The notes beneath the pieces were generated by a model. The model was not told where the DNA came from. It made no database searches and was given only the letters and a program-made list of their open reading frames with translations. A stretch of DNA of 64,000 bases from Natronosporangium hydrolyticum (GTDB lineage: Bacteria > Actinomycetota > Actinomycetes > Mycobacteriales > Micromonosporaceae). This document shows, in pieces, positions 49,199-58,724 of the stretch; position 1 is the stretch's first letter, and each line of letters starts with the position of its first letter. Both the position numbers and the translations under genes were made by a program. The stretch covers positions 3,038,001-3,102,000 of the forward strand of contig NZ_CP070499.1 in assembly GCF_016925615.1 (NCBI RefSeq). The letters run 5' to 3'.

Positions 49199-50941
49199 GT
49201 GCCGGCTGAGGCCGGGCGCGGCGGCCACAGCTGGCAACCCGCGCTCTTCCCCGGGCTCACCGACACCGCCACCGACCCGCTCCAGATCGAACTTCATGAG
49301 GTCACCTTCACCGTGGTCGACCTGGAGACGACCGGCGGCGCACCCGACGGCGGCGGGATCGTGGAGGTGGGTGCGGTAAAGGTCCGCGGCGGAGCACAGC
49401 TGGGTCAGCTCAACACCCTGGTCGACCCCGGCACCGGGCTACCGCCGATGATCACCGCGCTCACCGGTCTCACACCCCAGGCCCTGCGGGGCGCTCCGCC
49501 CCTGCCCGCGGTGCTGCCGAGCCTGCTCGAGCTCCTGGCCGGATCGGTCTTCGTCGCCCACAACGCGCCCTATGATGTGGGCTTCCTCAAGGCCGCCTGC
49601 CGCGCCCACGACTACCGCTGGCCAGCGCCGGTGGTGGTGGACACCGCGGCGCTGGCGCGTCGAGTCCTGCACGCCGACGAGGTCCCCGACCGGAAGCTCG
49701 CGACGCTGGCCAGGCACTTCGGCACCTCGGTACAGCCTCGTCACCGAGCGTTCGACGATGCCCTAGCCACCGTCGAAGTGCTGCACGCCCTGATCGGACG
49801 ACTCGCCGGGCACGGCGTCTACACGCTGCGGGACACGGTGGAGTTCGTCAAGGCGGTGCATCCGGTGCAGCGGCGCAAACGTTCGCTCGCCGAGGGGCTA
49901 CCCCACCGTCCAGGTGTCTACCTCTTCCGGGGCGCCGACCACAAAGTCCTCTACGTCGGCACCTCCGGCGACATCCAGACCCGGGTGCGTAGCTACTTCA
50001 CCGCCGCCGAGCGTCGCGGCCGGATCCGGGAGATGCTCGGCGCGGCGGACCGGGTGGAGGCGGTCGAGTGCGCTCACGCGCTAGAGGCGCAGGTACGCGA
50101 GCTTCGGCTGATCGAGGCCCACCGCCCGCCCTACAATCGGCGTTCCCGCGACCCGGGCCGGGTCTGGTGGCTCAAGCTCACCGACGAGGCGTACCCGCGA
50201 CTGTCGATGGTTCGCACGGTCGCCGCCGACCGCGCCACCTACCTGGGGCCGTACCGGACCCGCCGGGCGGCGGAGACCGTGGCCACCGCGGTGTATGACG
50301 CGGTGCCGCTGCGCCAGTGCACCGCCCGGCTGTCACCGCGCCGCCCGTCCACCGCGTGCGCGCTGGCGGAGCTGGGCCGCTGCCCGGCCCCTTGCCAACT
50401 CGCGGTAAGCCCTCCTGAGTACGCCGCCCAGGTCGTGGCGCCGGTCCGGGACGCCTTCGTCGGTGATCCGGGCCAGCTGGTCACAGCCCTGCGCCGCCGG
50501 CTCACCAGCCTCGCCGAGCAGTCCCGTTACGAGACCGCGGCGCAGGTCCGGGCACGGCTGACCGCGCTGCTGCGCAGCTGTATCCGGCAGCAGCGACGCG
50601 CCGGGCTGATCCGGATCGGCGAGCTGTGCGCCGCCCGGCCGGCCGGCGACGGCTGGGAGCTGGTGGTGGTCCGGCACGGCCGGCTCGCCGGCGCCGGCTA
50701 CGCCCGCCCGGGCATCCCCCCGCGGGAGGTGCTCGCGGCGGTCCACGCCACCGCCGAGACGGTCGCTCCCGGCCCGGCCGGGGCAGCCACCGCCGAGGAG
50801 ACCGACCGGGTGCTCGACTGGCTGGAGCAGCCGGAGACCAGACTGGTCGAGGTGAGCGAGGGCTGGGCCTCCCCGCTGGGCGGGGCGGCCCGGTTCGCCG
50901 GGCTGTTGGCCCAGCTGGAGCAGGCGGCGCGCCGCGGTTGA
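49199..50941 (+). CDS. DEDD exonuclease-GIY-YIG (UvrC-like) nuclease
   Basis: A 580-residue two-domain nuclease known in actinobacteria. The DnaQ-like exonuclease (about 25-195) has Exo I TVVDLETTGG, Exo II FVAHNAPYDVGFL and Exo III RHRAFDDALAT. The GIY-YIG domain (about 235-320) has RPGVYLFRGADHKVLYVGTSGDIQTRVRSYF, with catalytic Arg and Glu, like the N-terminus of UvrC or Cho. A UvrB-contact-like segment (TSLAEQSRYETAAQVRARLTAL) follows. A repair or proofreading role is inferred. GTG 49199 is the most likely start (MPAEAGRGGHSWQPAL); upstream in-frame codons have no support. Confidence 0.88.
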   Translation: MPAEAGRGGHSWQPALFPGLTDTATDPLQIELHEVTFTVVDLETTGGAPDGGGIVEVGAVKVRGGAQLGQLNTLVDPGTGLPPMITALTGLTPQALRGAPPLPAVLPSLLELLAGSVFVAHNAPYDVGFLKAACRAHDYRWPAPVVVDTAALARRVLHADEVPDRKLATLARHFGTSVQPRHRAFDDALATVEVLHALIGRLAGHGVYTLRDTVEFVKAVHPVQRRKRSLAEGLPHRPGVYLFRGADHKVLYVGTSGDIQTRVRSYFTAAERRGRIREMLGAADRVEAVECAHALEAQVRELRLIEAHRPPYNRRSRDPGRVWWLKLTDEAYPRLSMVRTVAADRATYLGPYRTRRAAETVATAVYDAVPLRQCTARLSPRRPSTACALAELGRCPAPCQLAVSPPEYAAQVVAPVRDAFVGDPGQLVTALRRRLTSLAEQSRYETAAQVRARLTALLRSCIRQQRRAGLIRIGELCAARPAGDGWELVVVRHGRLAGAGYARPGIPPREVLAAVHATAETVAPGPAGAATAEETDRVLDWLEQPETRLVEVSEGWASPLGGAARFAGLLAQLEQAARRG

Positions 50942-50971
50942 CCGATGATCGACGCGGCGCGCCGGCCCAAC

Positions 50972-52813
50972 TCAGCCGAGCGCGTCAGCGAGTTCCCGCA
51001 GTGCGTCGGCGAGCGCGGCCTGCTCGCTCTGCGCCGGGTCTAGCTGCTGCGCCGCGGCCCGCAGTTGCGCCGGCGCCGCCCGGTGCTGCGGACCATCGAG
51101 AAACTGCTCGGCCCGGTCGATCAGGAACTCGACCCGGGTGGCCACGTTCGTGGCCATGGAGTCGCCGCGCTGCGCCTGCGCGTACGTCGCCCACACCAGC
51201 TCGAAGCTGGCCGGCCAACTCAGCCGGGGTTGGTGCTGCGGGTTGAACTCCGCGAGCGACACTGAGCCGGCGACCTCGATCTCGGCCGCGGCGAGGTGGT
51301 CGCTCGGCGTCAGCGCCAACACATCGAACCCTCGGGCGATCTCGCTGCCGTAGATGTGCCCGTTGTAGTAGTAGGCCGACCAGAATCCGCCCAGGGTGGA
51401 CAGCGGGGCACCGTTGGCGTTGTGCCGTTCCGCGACCGGGCCCCGGTCGAAGTAGGCGATCTCGTACGGGTCGGCCGCCTCGGTGAAGTCGAAGACCGAG
51501 ATGCCGCCCTGATACCAGGCCTGGACCATGATGTCCCGGCCAGGCACCGGCACCAGCGAACCGTTGTGGGCCACGCAGTTCTCGTACTCGGTCTGGGTGA
51601 CGGGGAGCTTGTAGTACGAGGCGAACTGCATGGCACCGTCGACGATATCGAAGATGGCGTTGGCGCCCCAGTTGATCGGGTCGCCGGGTCGGCAGCGGGC
51701 GCCGGTGCCACCGCCCCACTCATCGGTGAAGACCACTGTGGTGCCGTCGTTGTTGAAGGTCGCCGAGTGCCAGTACGCGAAGCCGGGGTCGGTCACCTCG
51801 TCGATCCGCACCGGGGCGGCCGGATCGGAGATGTCGATCAGGATGCCGTTGCCCTGGCAGGCGCCGGCGGCGAGCCCGATCTCGGGGTAGGCGGTGATGT
51901 CGTGGCAGGCGTGGCTGGCGGTGGTGTTCTGGGTGTTAGGGCCGTGATTGCCGCCGGGCCATAGCCCGTGCGGGTTCCCGGTCGCCGGGTCCGCCATCAA
52001 CCGGGCCTCGTGGACGATCTGCGCCGCGGCCGGATCGGCGAGCGGGACCTCGATCACCTCGACCTGGAACCGGGAGGTCAGGATCGGGTTGCCGTCGGCG
52101 TCCAGGTAGTCGTCCGGATCGTTCGAGCTCGGAGTGTTCGTGCAGCCGGCCAACTCCTCGGCGGGCCGCACCCCGCCGATCCCGGAGTTGTAGACGTAGA
52201 CCCGATCGGCCTGCGCCGGGTCGGTGACCAGCGTGTGCGTGTGCGAGCCTCGGCAGGTCTGTACCGCCGCCACCTGCACCGGCTGGCTCACGTCGCTGAC
52301 GTCGAAGATCCGCACCCCCCGGAACCGGTCCGGGTTGACCGTGCCGGGAGCCCCCTCGGTCCCGCAGTCGATCCGGGCGCTGGTCTGCTCCACCGACATG
52401 AACAGCAGCGAGCCGTGGATGCTCAGGTCTCCCTGACCACCCGGGCAGACCACCGTGGTCACCGCGGCCGGCTCGGCCGGGGTGCTGATGTCGTAGATGC
52501 TGAAGCCCTGATAGTTGCCGACGAAGGCGTAGTCGTCGCGGAACGCCAGGTCGGAGTTGGCGTGGTTAAGCGAACCGATGGCGGCCGGGTTGTCGGGCGC
52601 ATCAGGATGGACAAACGCGTCCGGCTTGTCCAGATGGGCGAGCAGCTCCAGATTGCTGATCGCCTCCTCCGCGTCGAGCCACCCGGCACCGAGGCCGGGG
52701 CGCGGGTCGTCGGTCTGCGCGCCCGCCGGGGCCACCAGCAGACCAAGCGTCAACGCGCTGACGGCGACGACCACCAAGCCGCGACGGGGAAGGGGACCGA
52801 TCGCGAGGTCCAC
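50972..52813 (-). CDS. Secreted LVIVD-repeat protein
   Basis: A 613-residue exported protein with a signal peptide (about 1-34: GLVVVAVSALTLGLLVAPAG, cleavage after AGA). It carries beta-propeller-type LVIVD repeats: FRDDYAFVGNYQGFSIYDISTPAEPAAV, RGVRIFDVSDVSQPVQV, GILIDISDPAAPVRIDEV and GGISVFDFTEAADPYEIAYFDRG. Many Cys and His residues occur around HTHTL and HACHD, perhaps for metal or disulfides. GTG 52813 has GAGGTGG five bases upstream. The divergent partner is a DUF305 lipoprotein; both may act together outside the membrane. Confidence 0.88.
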   Translation of the reverse strand: MDLAIGPLPRRGLVVVAVSALTLGLLVAPAGAQTDDPRPGLGAGWLDAEEAISNLELLAHLDKPDAFVHPDAPDNPAAIGSLNHANSDLAFRDDYAFVGNYQGFSIYDISTPAEPAAVTTVVCPGGQGDLSIHGSLLFMSVEQTSARIDCGTEGAPGTVNPDRFRGVRIFDVSDVSQPVQVAAVQTCRGSHTHTLVTDPAQADRVYVYNSGIGGVRPAEELAGCTNTPSSNDPDDYLDADGNPILTSRFQVEVIEVPLADPAAAQIVHEARLMADPATGNPHGLWPGGNHGPNTQNTTASHACHDITAYPEIGLAAGACQGNGILIDISDPAAPVRIDEVTDPGFAYWHSATFNNDGTTVVFTDEWGGGTGARCRPGDPINWGANAIFDIVDGAMQFASYYKLPVTQTEYENCVAHNGSLVPVPGRDIMVQAWYQGGISVFDFTEAADPYEIAYFDRGPVAERHNANGAPLSTLGGFWSAYYYNGHIYGSEIARGFDVLALTPSDHLAAAEIEVAGSVSLAEFNPQHQPRLSWPASFELVWATYAQAQRGDSMATNVATRVEFLIDRAEQFLDGPQHRAAPAQLRAAAQQLDPAQSEQAALADALRELADALG

Positions 52814-52852
52814 GGGGACCACCTCATTCAACTACGGCGGCGGGGGTGGCTT

Positions 52853-52871
52853 TAATATAGACTTGCAAATA
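52853..52871 (+). promoter_or_regulatory. Probable leaderless start of the DUF305 gene
   Basis: TAATAT/TATAGA lies 10-18 bases before ATG 52871 with no ribosome site between, which fits a leaderless transcript. The divergent genes are only 57 bases apart (52814-52870). Confidence 0.35.
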
Positions 52872-53506
52872 TGACTCGGCAACCACGCATCCGCCCTGGA
52901 CTCATCACAGTCGCGTTGACGCTGGTGTTGGTGGCCGGCTGCACGGGTTCGGCGGACGACGACTCGGTAACTGTCCAGCCCGGAGCCCCCGGAGAACCGG
53001 GCCGGGTGCTCACCGACCCGCCGACCCAACCCCACGACGACGCGTACACCGACGTCGATGTCCACTTCCTCCACGTGATGATTTACCATCATGAGCAGGC
53101 GCTGCGGATGGTGGAGCTGGTCGACGACCGGGCCGACCGGGCAGAGATCAACCTCCTGGCTGCCCGGATCGGCCGCTCCCAGGAGGACGAGCTAGCGCTG
53201 ATGGCGGACTGGTTGGCGGTGCGGGGCGAGCCGCACGAAGGCGACCATCCGGATGTGGGCGGAATGCCCGGCATGCTGTCCGAGGCCGACTTCGCCGAGC
53301 TGGCCGAGGCCACCGGCGCGACGTTCGATCAGCGCTTCCTCGAGCTGATGATCCACCATCACGAAGGGGCACTGATCATGGTTGCTGACCTGCGGGAGGT
53401 CGGCGGCGCCCAGGAGCCGGCGTTGGCCGAGTTTACCACCCACCTCGACGTCGACCAGCGGATCGAGATCGACCGAATGCGGTCGCTGCTCTCCGACCTC
53501 GATTGA
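52871..53506 (+). CDS. DUF305 lipoprotein
   Basis: A 211-residue lipoprotein. The signal peptide ends in the lipobox LVLVAGC, so Cys24 is lipidated. The DUF305 domain (about 55-205) has paired His-rich helices, DVHFLHVMIYHHEQALRMVEL and QRFLELMIHHHEGALIMVADL, plus conserved EADFAELAEATGATFD. Met and His richness (GMPGM) suggests metal, especially copper, binding, a known association of the family. It is divergent from the LVIVD protein. Confidence 0.9.
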   Translation: MTRQPRIRPGLITVALTLVLVAGCTGSADDDSVTVQPGAPGEPGRVLTDPPTQPHDDAYTDVDVHFLHVMIYHHEQALRMVELVDDRADRAEINLLAARIGRSQEDELALMADWLAVRGEPHEGDHPDVGGMPGMLSEADFAELAEATGATFDQRFLELMIHHHEGALIMVADLREVGGAQEPALAEFTTHLDVDQRIEIDRMRSLLSDLD

Positions 53507-53540
53507 GGAATTCACTCCCAGGCCCGACATCGCAGGGGCT

Positions 53541-53574
53541 GCGCACCCCGCCAGCAGCGATTGGCGGGGTGCGC
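53541..53574. terminator. Bidirectional terminator hairpin
   Basis: A perfect 13-bp stem (GCGCACCCCGCCA with 53562-53574) and eight-base loop lie between the convergent stops at 53506 and 53577. Confidence 0.7.
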
Positions 53575-53576
53575 CG

Positions 53577-54095
53577 TCAATACGGAGCGCCGCAGACCTG
53601 CCAGTCGTCGCCTGACTTGACCAGGCGGAACTCGTGGGTGACGGTCGACCCGTCGGCCAGATCCAACCGGGCGGTGACGGTGCCGGTGGTGTCCTGGTTG
53701 ACCCTCGAGACGTGCGCTCCGGTGAGCTGGTAGTCGACCACGTCGCCCCGGTCTCGTGCCACTAGTGCGAACCGTTCCCTGGTGAAGGTCGCCTGGGTGG
53801 CGTCGCAGAGCTGGTCGTAGGCCCCGTCGTAGTTCTCGGCCTGCAGGTCAGTCAGGAACGCGTGGGTCGCCTCCCGGGGCGGCTCGGTCACGTCCAGCAA
53901 GGTCCGGAACAGGAAAAAGCCGCCCGTGCCCACTCCACCCACGCAGAGCACTCCGACCACCGCGAGCGTGATCCACAAGCCCCGCAGGCTGCGGCGCGGC
54001 CGCTGTTGCTGGGCTGGCTGCCCCGGCGGGTAGGACCCGGGCGGCGGATAGCCCTGGTGGCTTGGCGGCGGGGGTGGCGGCGGTCCGAAGGTCAT
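53577..54095 (-). CDS. Pro-rich single-pass membrane protein, DUF4878-like
   Basis: A 172-residue protein: a Pro/Gln/Gly-rich cytosolic tail (about 1-35), one helix (about 40-65: GLWITLAVVGVLCVGGVGTGGFFLF), and an extracellular NTF2/DUF4878-like domain (PREATHAFLTDLQAENYDGAYDQLCDATQATFTRERF, and EFRLVKSGDDWQVCG at the end). Two Cys in the domain may pair. Function unknown; such proteins are common in actinobacteria. Confidence 0.8.
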   Translation of the reverse strand: MTFGPPPPPPPSHQGYPPPGSYPPGQPAQQQRPRRSLRGLWITLAVVGVLCVGGVGTGGFFLFRTLLDVTEPPREATHAFLTDLQAENYDGAYDQLCDATQATFTRERFALVARDRGDVVDYQLTGAHVSRVNQDTTGTVTARLDLADGSTVTHEFRLVKSGDDWQVCGAPY

Positions 54096-54156
54096 GGCAG
54101 AAGAATAGAACCAGTGCGCAACACGCTCGCTGGTGAGGTGGAAGCGCGGGTGGGAG

Positions 54157-54651
54157 TCAGTTAAGCGTCCAGACCGCTATCGTGAGCGCGCCCGCGTAGG
54201 TGGTCCAGGCCCAGTACGGCAACAACAGCAGGGCGGCGACCTGGTGCGCGCGCCAGAACGCGGCGACAGTGGCGCCGATCGCGAGCCACAGCAGAGCAAT
54301 CTCCACCGACGCGAGGCCGTAAGCGCTGGCGCCGAAGAACAGCGCCGGCCACAGCGCGTTCAAACCCAGCTGCACCGCGTACGGCACCAACGCCAGGGTC
54401 AGGCCGACCGTCCGCCAGACCAGCCACCCGGCGATCGCAATGGTGACGTAGAGGACCGCCCACACCGGGCTGAAGAGCCAGTTCGGCGGAGCCCAAGCCG
54501 GCAGCTCCAGGGCGGCGTACTCCTCCCCCGCGTCGGCGGAGCCGAGCCCACCGATCGTGGCGACCAGCGCGACCACGGCTACGAAGCCGAGCAGGCCGAG
54601 CAAGCTGGCGATGGCGGTGCGCGGCCGGCGGGTCACCCGGGCCTGAGACAT
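54157..54651 (-). CDS. TspO/MBR family protein
   Basis: A 164-residue membrane protein with five helices. Family marks include PAWAPPNWLFSPVWAVLYVTIAIAGWLVWR after helix 1, LNALWPALFF, and a C-terminal LPYWAWTTYAGAL. TspO proteins bind porphyrins and cholesterol-like ligands and act in stress. The ATG start gives a short basic N-terminus. It is one of two separate minus-strand genes here, 61 bases upstream of the DUF4878-like gene. Confidence 0.9.
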   Translation of the reverse strand: MSQARVTRRPRTAIASLLGLLGFVAVVALVATIGGLGSADAGEEYAALELPAWAPPNWLFSPVWAVLYVTIAIAGWLVWRTVGLTLALVPYAVQLGLNALWPALFFGASAYGLASVEIALLWLAIGATVAAFWRAHQVAALLLLPYWAWTTYAGALTIAVWTLN

Positions 54652-54701
54652 GAACTCAGGCTACGGTAGGCGGCCGCCGCCGGCCGCGGATCAACACACC
54701 G

Positions 54702-56287
54702 TCAGCAGATGTTGAGCGAGGAGTTGACCAGCTCGTTGTTCCGGAAGGTCAGGTTGTTGCCGCACGGGCTCTCGACGATCGACGAGTTGACGACCCGCAG
54801 ATTCTCAATGGTCACGTCGGAGGTGTTCGGGAACTCCGACCGGGCCGCGATCCGGATACCGCCCGGCCCCGCCACCGTGCCGCTCTGCGCGGCGAGGGTG
54901 ACGTTGTAGCAGTTCTCGATCAGCACGGCGTTGTTGCCGGTCTGGGCGATGTCGACCCGGTCGATCACCAACCCGCCGCTCTCCGAGACGCAGAAGATGC
55001 CGCGGCCACCGCCGCGGGCGATCACCTCGCCGACCCGGATGTTGGTGGGGTACCCGTTGCCGATCCGACCGGCGCGGTTGGCGAGCCGGAACGCGGCGTA
55101 TCCGGTGCCGGTGCCGGCGTTCTCACCGTCTACCGTGCCGATGTTGGCGTTTCTGGTGTTGTTGAGCAGCAGACCGGAGTTGCCGGTGTCGCGTGCGGTC
55201 ACCGTTCCGATGGTCAGGCCGTCGACGTTCCAGGTCTCCACGCCGTGGTTGTTGGTGCCGGAGACGAAGACGTCGTCCATCCGTACGTTGGTGCTGCCGG
55301 GTAGATCCCGCTCGAACCGGATTCCCAGGCCGCCGTTGAGCGACAGATTGATCTGCCCTAGGTGCAGTCCGTGTACGTCGGCGAAGCGGAGCCCGAAGAA
55401 CGGACTGCCGGTCATATTGAGGCGCGGCACCGCCACGTTCTGTGCGCCGATCGCCTGTACCGCACCGTTGCCCGCGGAGTTGCCGACGTTCATGGTGCCG
55501 CAGACCTCCAGCGAGGTGTGGCTGGGCAGATTGATCGCGGAGCTACCGATCGACCCGGAGGCGTCGACCACCACCCGCTCCTGGCTGTTACGGCCAGGGG
55601 TCAGGCTGTCGACCGCAGCGCGGATGGCGTCGCCGTAGTTGCCCCCGGAGTAGACGATGCTGCCGCCGCGGGTGGCGGTGTAGTTGCTGCCGCTCTGGGC
55701 GACCGCAGCGTCGGCGGAGCCACCGCCGCACTCGATGCCGCCACCGCCGTCGGCAGGTACCATTCGCCACTGCTGGTTGGTCCCGCCGGTGGGGTCGTAC
55801 TGCGAGATCCGGGCCCCGTCAGCAGTGGACCATTCCCAGAGGTCCAGTGCTTTACCACTGAACCGGTTGGTAAAGGTGACCACGTCACCACCGAGCTCGT
55901 CGACGCGCCACTGTTGGTTGGCGCTGTTGAGATCGGTCCACTGGACGATCTGCGCCCCGTTTTCGGGGTTCCATTCGAATACCTCGACCGCCATGCCGAT
56001 GTGCCGGGCGACGATCCGGTGGTAGCCATCGCCAGCGGGTGCCAGCCGGAACTGCTGGTTGTGCCGATCGTGGGGGCCCATTGGACCAGCCCGGCGCCGG
56101 CCTGGGTGCTGGCGGCGTCGATGTCCAGCGCCTTGCCGCTGTGCACCGAGACCAGTTGGTAGTAGGCGTTCGGGTCGACCGTCACGGCCGCTGCAGCGGT
56201 GGGCGGCGCCACCAGCCAGGTGGCGAGACCGAGGGTGGCGGTGGTGATGCCGGCGAGCATGCCTCGCCAGAGACTACGGGTACGCAT
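54702..56287 (-). pseudogene. Secreted ricin-lectin/beta-helix protein, frameshifted
   Basis: The intact form would be about 527 residues: a signal peptide (from 56287, MRTRSLWRGMLAGITTATLG), a ricin-type lectin domain with QW repeats (SANQQWRV, TNQQWRMV) and a right-handed parallel beta-helix of pectate-lyase-like turns (NVRMDDVFVSGTNNHGVETW, LIENCYNVTLAA). The frame that begins at 56287 leaves the family pattern after GLVQWAP. The pattern resumes in another frame as PHDRHNQQFRLAP, near 56071-56083, inside a GGGGGCCC run (plus strand). One missing base restores one protein. A sequencing error or a real frameshift are both possible. It probably acted on plant polysaccharide. Confidence 0.8.
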
Positions 56288-56447
56288 GGTTACTCCATAC
56301 GGTTAGCGGGCGCGGCTGACGGCCGCGCCCATGCGGGATCGGCAGTGACGGCCGGCTCCCGCGCTATGACTGTAACGTTTCAATACATCGACCACAACCG
56401 GTAGCCTTTTCGGCGGGCACCAGCCACCGGCCGAGGTCGGCGCCGAC

Positions 56448-57743
56448 TCAGAACAGCGTGCGGACCGCCCCGGTCAGCGCCCGATCCTCATCCACCAGTG
56501 GGATCAGCCGCCATTTGTCGAAGGTCGTGCATGGATGGGAGATCCCGAAACCGACCAGGTCGCCCACCGCGAGGTCGAGCCGGGTCGCCGGCGGCGCCGC
56601 CCGCAGGTACGCGTGCTGGTCGTTCAGCTCGACCACGCTCGCCATCGGCGCCGGACCCACCGCGCCGCCGCGGCGGATCACATGCCGTGGCACGGGGAAG
56701 CCAGCATCGATGCCGGTGTCCCGCTTCCCGAAGTCGACCAGCGCCAGGCCGGCCTCGGGCCGGGACAACACCCGTGCCCACAACTCCAGCGCTGCGGTCA
56801 ACACCAGCGGTTCGCAGCGGTGCGCCATCACCGAGCGGAAACGTTGATAGGCGGCCGAATCGTGCGTCACGTAGCAGCCACTGCGCAATACCACCCGGAT
56901 TGCCCGGCCGGCCTGCCACCGCTCGTCGAAAACCCCGGGAACCAGATCGAAGAAGGCGCTGCCACCAACCGTGACCATCAACTCCGCGGGCACCTCCCCG
57001 GCGTACCCACCGGCGAGCTGGTCGGCGACCTGCCGCAGCCGCCACAGGTAACTCTCGACCAGCGCCAACCCCTGCGGATCCGGTCCGACATCGATGACCC
57101 CCTCGAAGCCACCGACCCCGGCGAGGCTCAGATGCGGCGCCTCGACGACCTGCCGGGCCAGCGCTACGACCTCCTCCGCCTCCCGGGCACCAGTACGCCC
57201 GCCCGGCACCCCCAGCTCGACCAGGACCGGCAGCGGGCGGTGCTGGCCCCGGTCGGCGAGGGTCCGCTCCAACAGGCTGATGCCGACCACCGAGTCCACA
57301 TAGCAGAAAGCGGAGAAGCCTGGATCCCGGTCGAGTTCGCCGCCCAGCCATGTGATCGCCGCCGGATCGACCAACTGGTTGGCGAGCAGTACCCGCGGCG
57401 CTCCCAGCCACCGTAACGTCCGCAGCTGGGTAGGCGTCGCCACCGTCACCGCCCAGGCACCGGCGCCGAGCTGCCGACTGATGATCTCCGGGGACAGGGT
57501 GGTTTTTACATGCGGCGCCAACGACAGTCCGGACCGGTGACAGAAATCCTGCATGGACTGCAGGTTGTCGGCGAGGGCCTGCTCCTTCAGCAACAACACC
57601 GGGGTCCCGAAACCCGTCGACCCACCGCCCGGCAGCGTCATGCCCCGCAGCTCACTCACTGTCCGTCCCAACACCGCGTCGGGAAACCCCTTATGGTGCG
57701 GTTGTACGGGCGGATCGTAACTGAGCGCATCCATGATCGACAT
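56448..57743 (-). CDS. PLP-dependent D-amino-acid deaminase/aldolase-like protein
   Basis: A 431-residue fold-type III PLP enzyme related to D-serine dehydratase and D-threonine aldolase. The PLP Lys is in LAPHVKTTLSPEI. The barrel has LVELGVPGGRTGAR and VTVGGSAFFD. The C-terminal domain has GFGISHPCTTFDKW, with the His and Cys zinc ligands of DSD-type enzymes. ATG 57743 starts 5 bases after the FAH-family gene, so they probably share a transcript. The substrate is unknown; a hydroxy-D-amino acid is likely. Confidence 0.85.
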   Translation of the reverse strand: MSIMDALSYDPPVQPHHKGFPDAVLGRTVSELRGMTLPGGGSTGFGTPVLLLKEQALADNLQSMQDFCHRSGLSLAPHVKTTLSPEIISRQLGAGAWAVTVATPTQLRTLRWLGAPRVLLANQLVDPAAITWLGGELDRDPGFSAFCYVDSVVGISLLERTLADRGQHRPLPVLVELGVPGGRTGAREAEEVVALARQVVEAPHLSLAGVGGFEGVIDVGPDPQGLALVESYLWRLRQVADQLAGGYAGEVPAELMVTVGGSAFFDLVPGVFDERWQAGRAIRVVLRSGCYVTHDSAAYQRFRSVMAHRCEPLVLTAALELWARVLSRPEAGLALVDFGKRDTGIDAGFPVPRHVIRRGGAVGPAPMASVVELNDQHAYLRAAPPATRLDLAVGDLVGFGISHPCTTFDKWRLIPLVDEDRALTGAVRTLF

Positions 57744-57747
57744 GCAG

Positions 57748-58638
57748 TCAGCCCGGTCCCCGGTCCAGCTCCGGGCCGGCCTGCCGGCACTCGTGCCGCT
57801 GGCTACCCAACTCCTGGCCGGCAACGGTAAAGGTGTCCCCGGCTCGCAGGTAGCGTGGCGGCTGCTGCCCCATCCCAACCCCGGCCGGAGTCCCCGTGTT
57901 GATCAAATCACCAGGCTCCAACACCATGAACTGGCTCAGATACCAGACCAGGTAGTCGACCGGGAAGACCATATCGGCGGTGAGACCGTACTGCATCCGC
58001 TGCCCGTCGACCGTCAGCTCCAACCACAGCGCCTGCGGATCGGGCACCTCGTCGGCGGTGACCAACCACGGACCCAGCGGGTTGAAAGTCTCGCAAGACT
58101 TGCCTTTGTCCCACTGGCCGCCCCGCTCCAGCTGGTACTCCCGCTCCGAAAGATCGGTGGAGAGCACGAAACCACCGATCACCTCCCGGGCGGCGGCCGG
58201 ATCCGGCAGATACCGAGCGGGCCGGCCGATCACCACCCCCAACTCCACCTCCCAGTCGGTCTTGACGCTGCCCGGCGGGATCAACACCGGGTCGTCCGGC
58301 CCCACCACCGTATTGGGGGCCTTCATGAACAACACCGGCTCGGTCGGCAGCGTCATCCCCGACTCCCGGGCGTGCTCGTGGTAATTGAGCCCGACACAGA
58401 GAATCTTTGGCGGCAACGAAATCGGCGAACCGAGCCGGACCCGGTCCAGCTCGAACCGCGGCAGCTTCCCGCTCGCGACCGCGCCGCGCACCAGATCCAG
58501 CCCACCGGTGCTCCAGAATCCGGCGTCGAAGTCGGCGACCACCCCACTGACGTCGTACCCGACCGGATCACCAGCCGGGCCGGGGGCCATCACCCCGGGA
58601 CGTTCGTCGCCGACCGGGCCGAACCGGATCAGTCTCAT
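57748..58638 (-). CDS. Fumarylacetoacetate hydrolase family protein
   Basis: A 296-residue FAH-fold enzyme (2-keto-3-deoxy acid hydrolase/decarboxylase group). Seen are ILCVGLNYHEHARESG, the metal Glu-x-Glu in DWEVELGVVIGRPARYLP, the Asp in FVLSTDLSEREYQ, KSCETFNPLGPWLVTADEVPD, and LEPGDLINTGTPAGVGMG. The last 15 residues are unusually long and polar. It is co-transcribed with the deaminase-like gene. Its reaction may clear a keto acid from that enzyme (inference). Confidence 0.92.
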   Translation of the reverse strand: MRLIRFGPVGDERPGVMAPGPAGDPVGYDVSGVVADFDAGFWSTGGLDLVRGAVASGKLPRFELDRVRLGSPISLPPKILCVGLNYHEHARESGMTLPTEPVLFMKAPNTVVGPDDPVLIPPGSVKTDWEVELGVVIGRPARYLPDPAAAREVIGGFVLSTDLSEREYQLERGGQWDKGKSCETFNPLGPWLVTADEVPDPQALWLELTVDGQRMQYGLTADMVFPVDYLVWYLSQFMVLEPGDLINTGTPAGVGMGQQPPRYLRAGDTFTVAGQELGSQRHECRQAGPELDRGPG

Positions 58639-58724
58639 CGGGGTGATCCTCCTGTCGCTGGGAAGCTTCGCGCGCCCAGTCTACGGACGCCCACGGGCCC
58701 GGTTACCCGGCCTCGACCTGCACC

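Noticed and set aside
54670-54687. 7-bp GC hairpin after the lectin/beta-helix gene
   Set aside because: Too short for this base composition to separate from chance.
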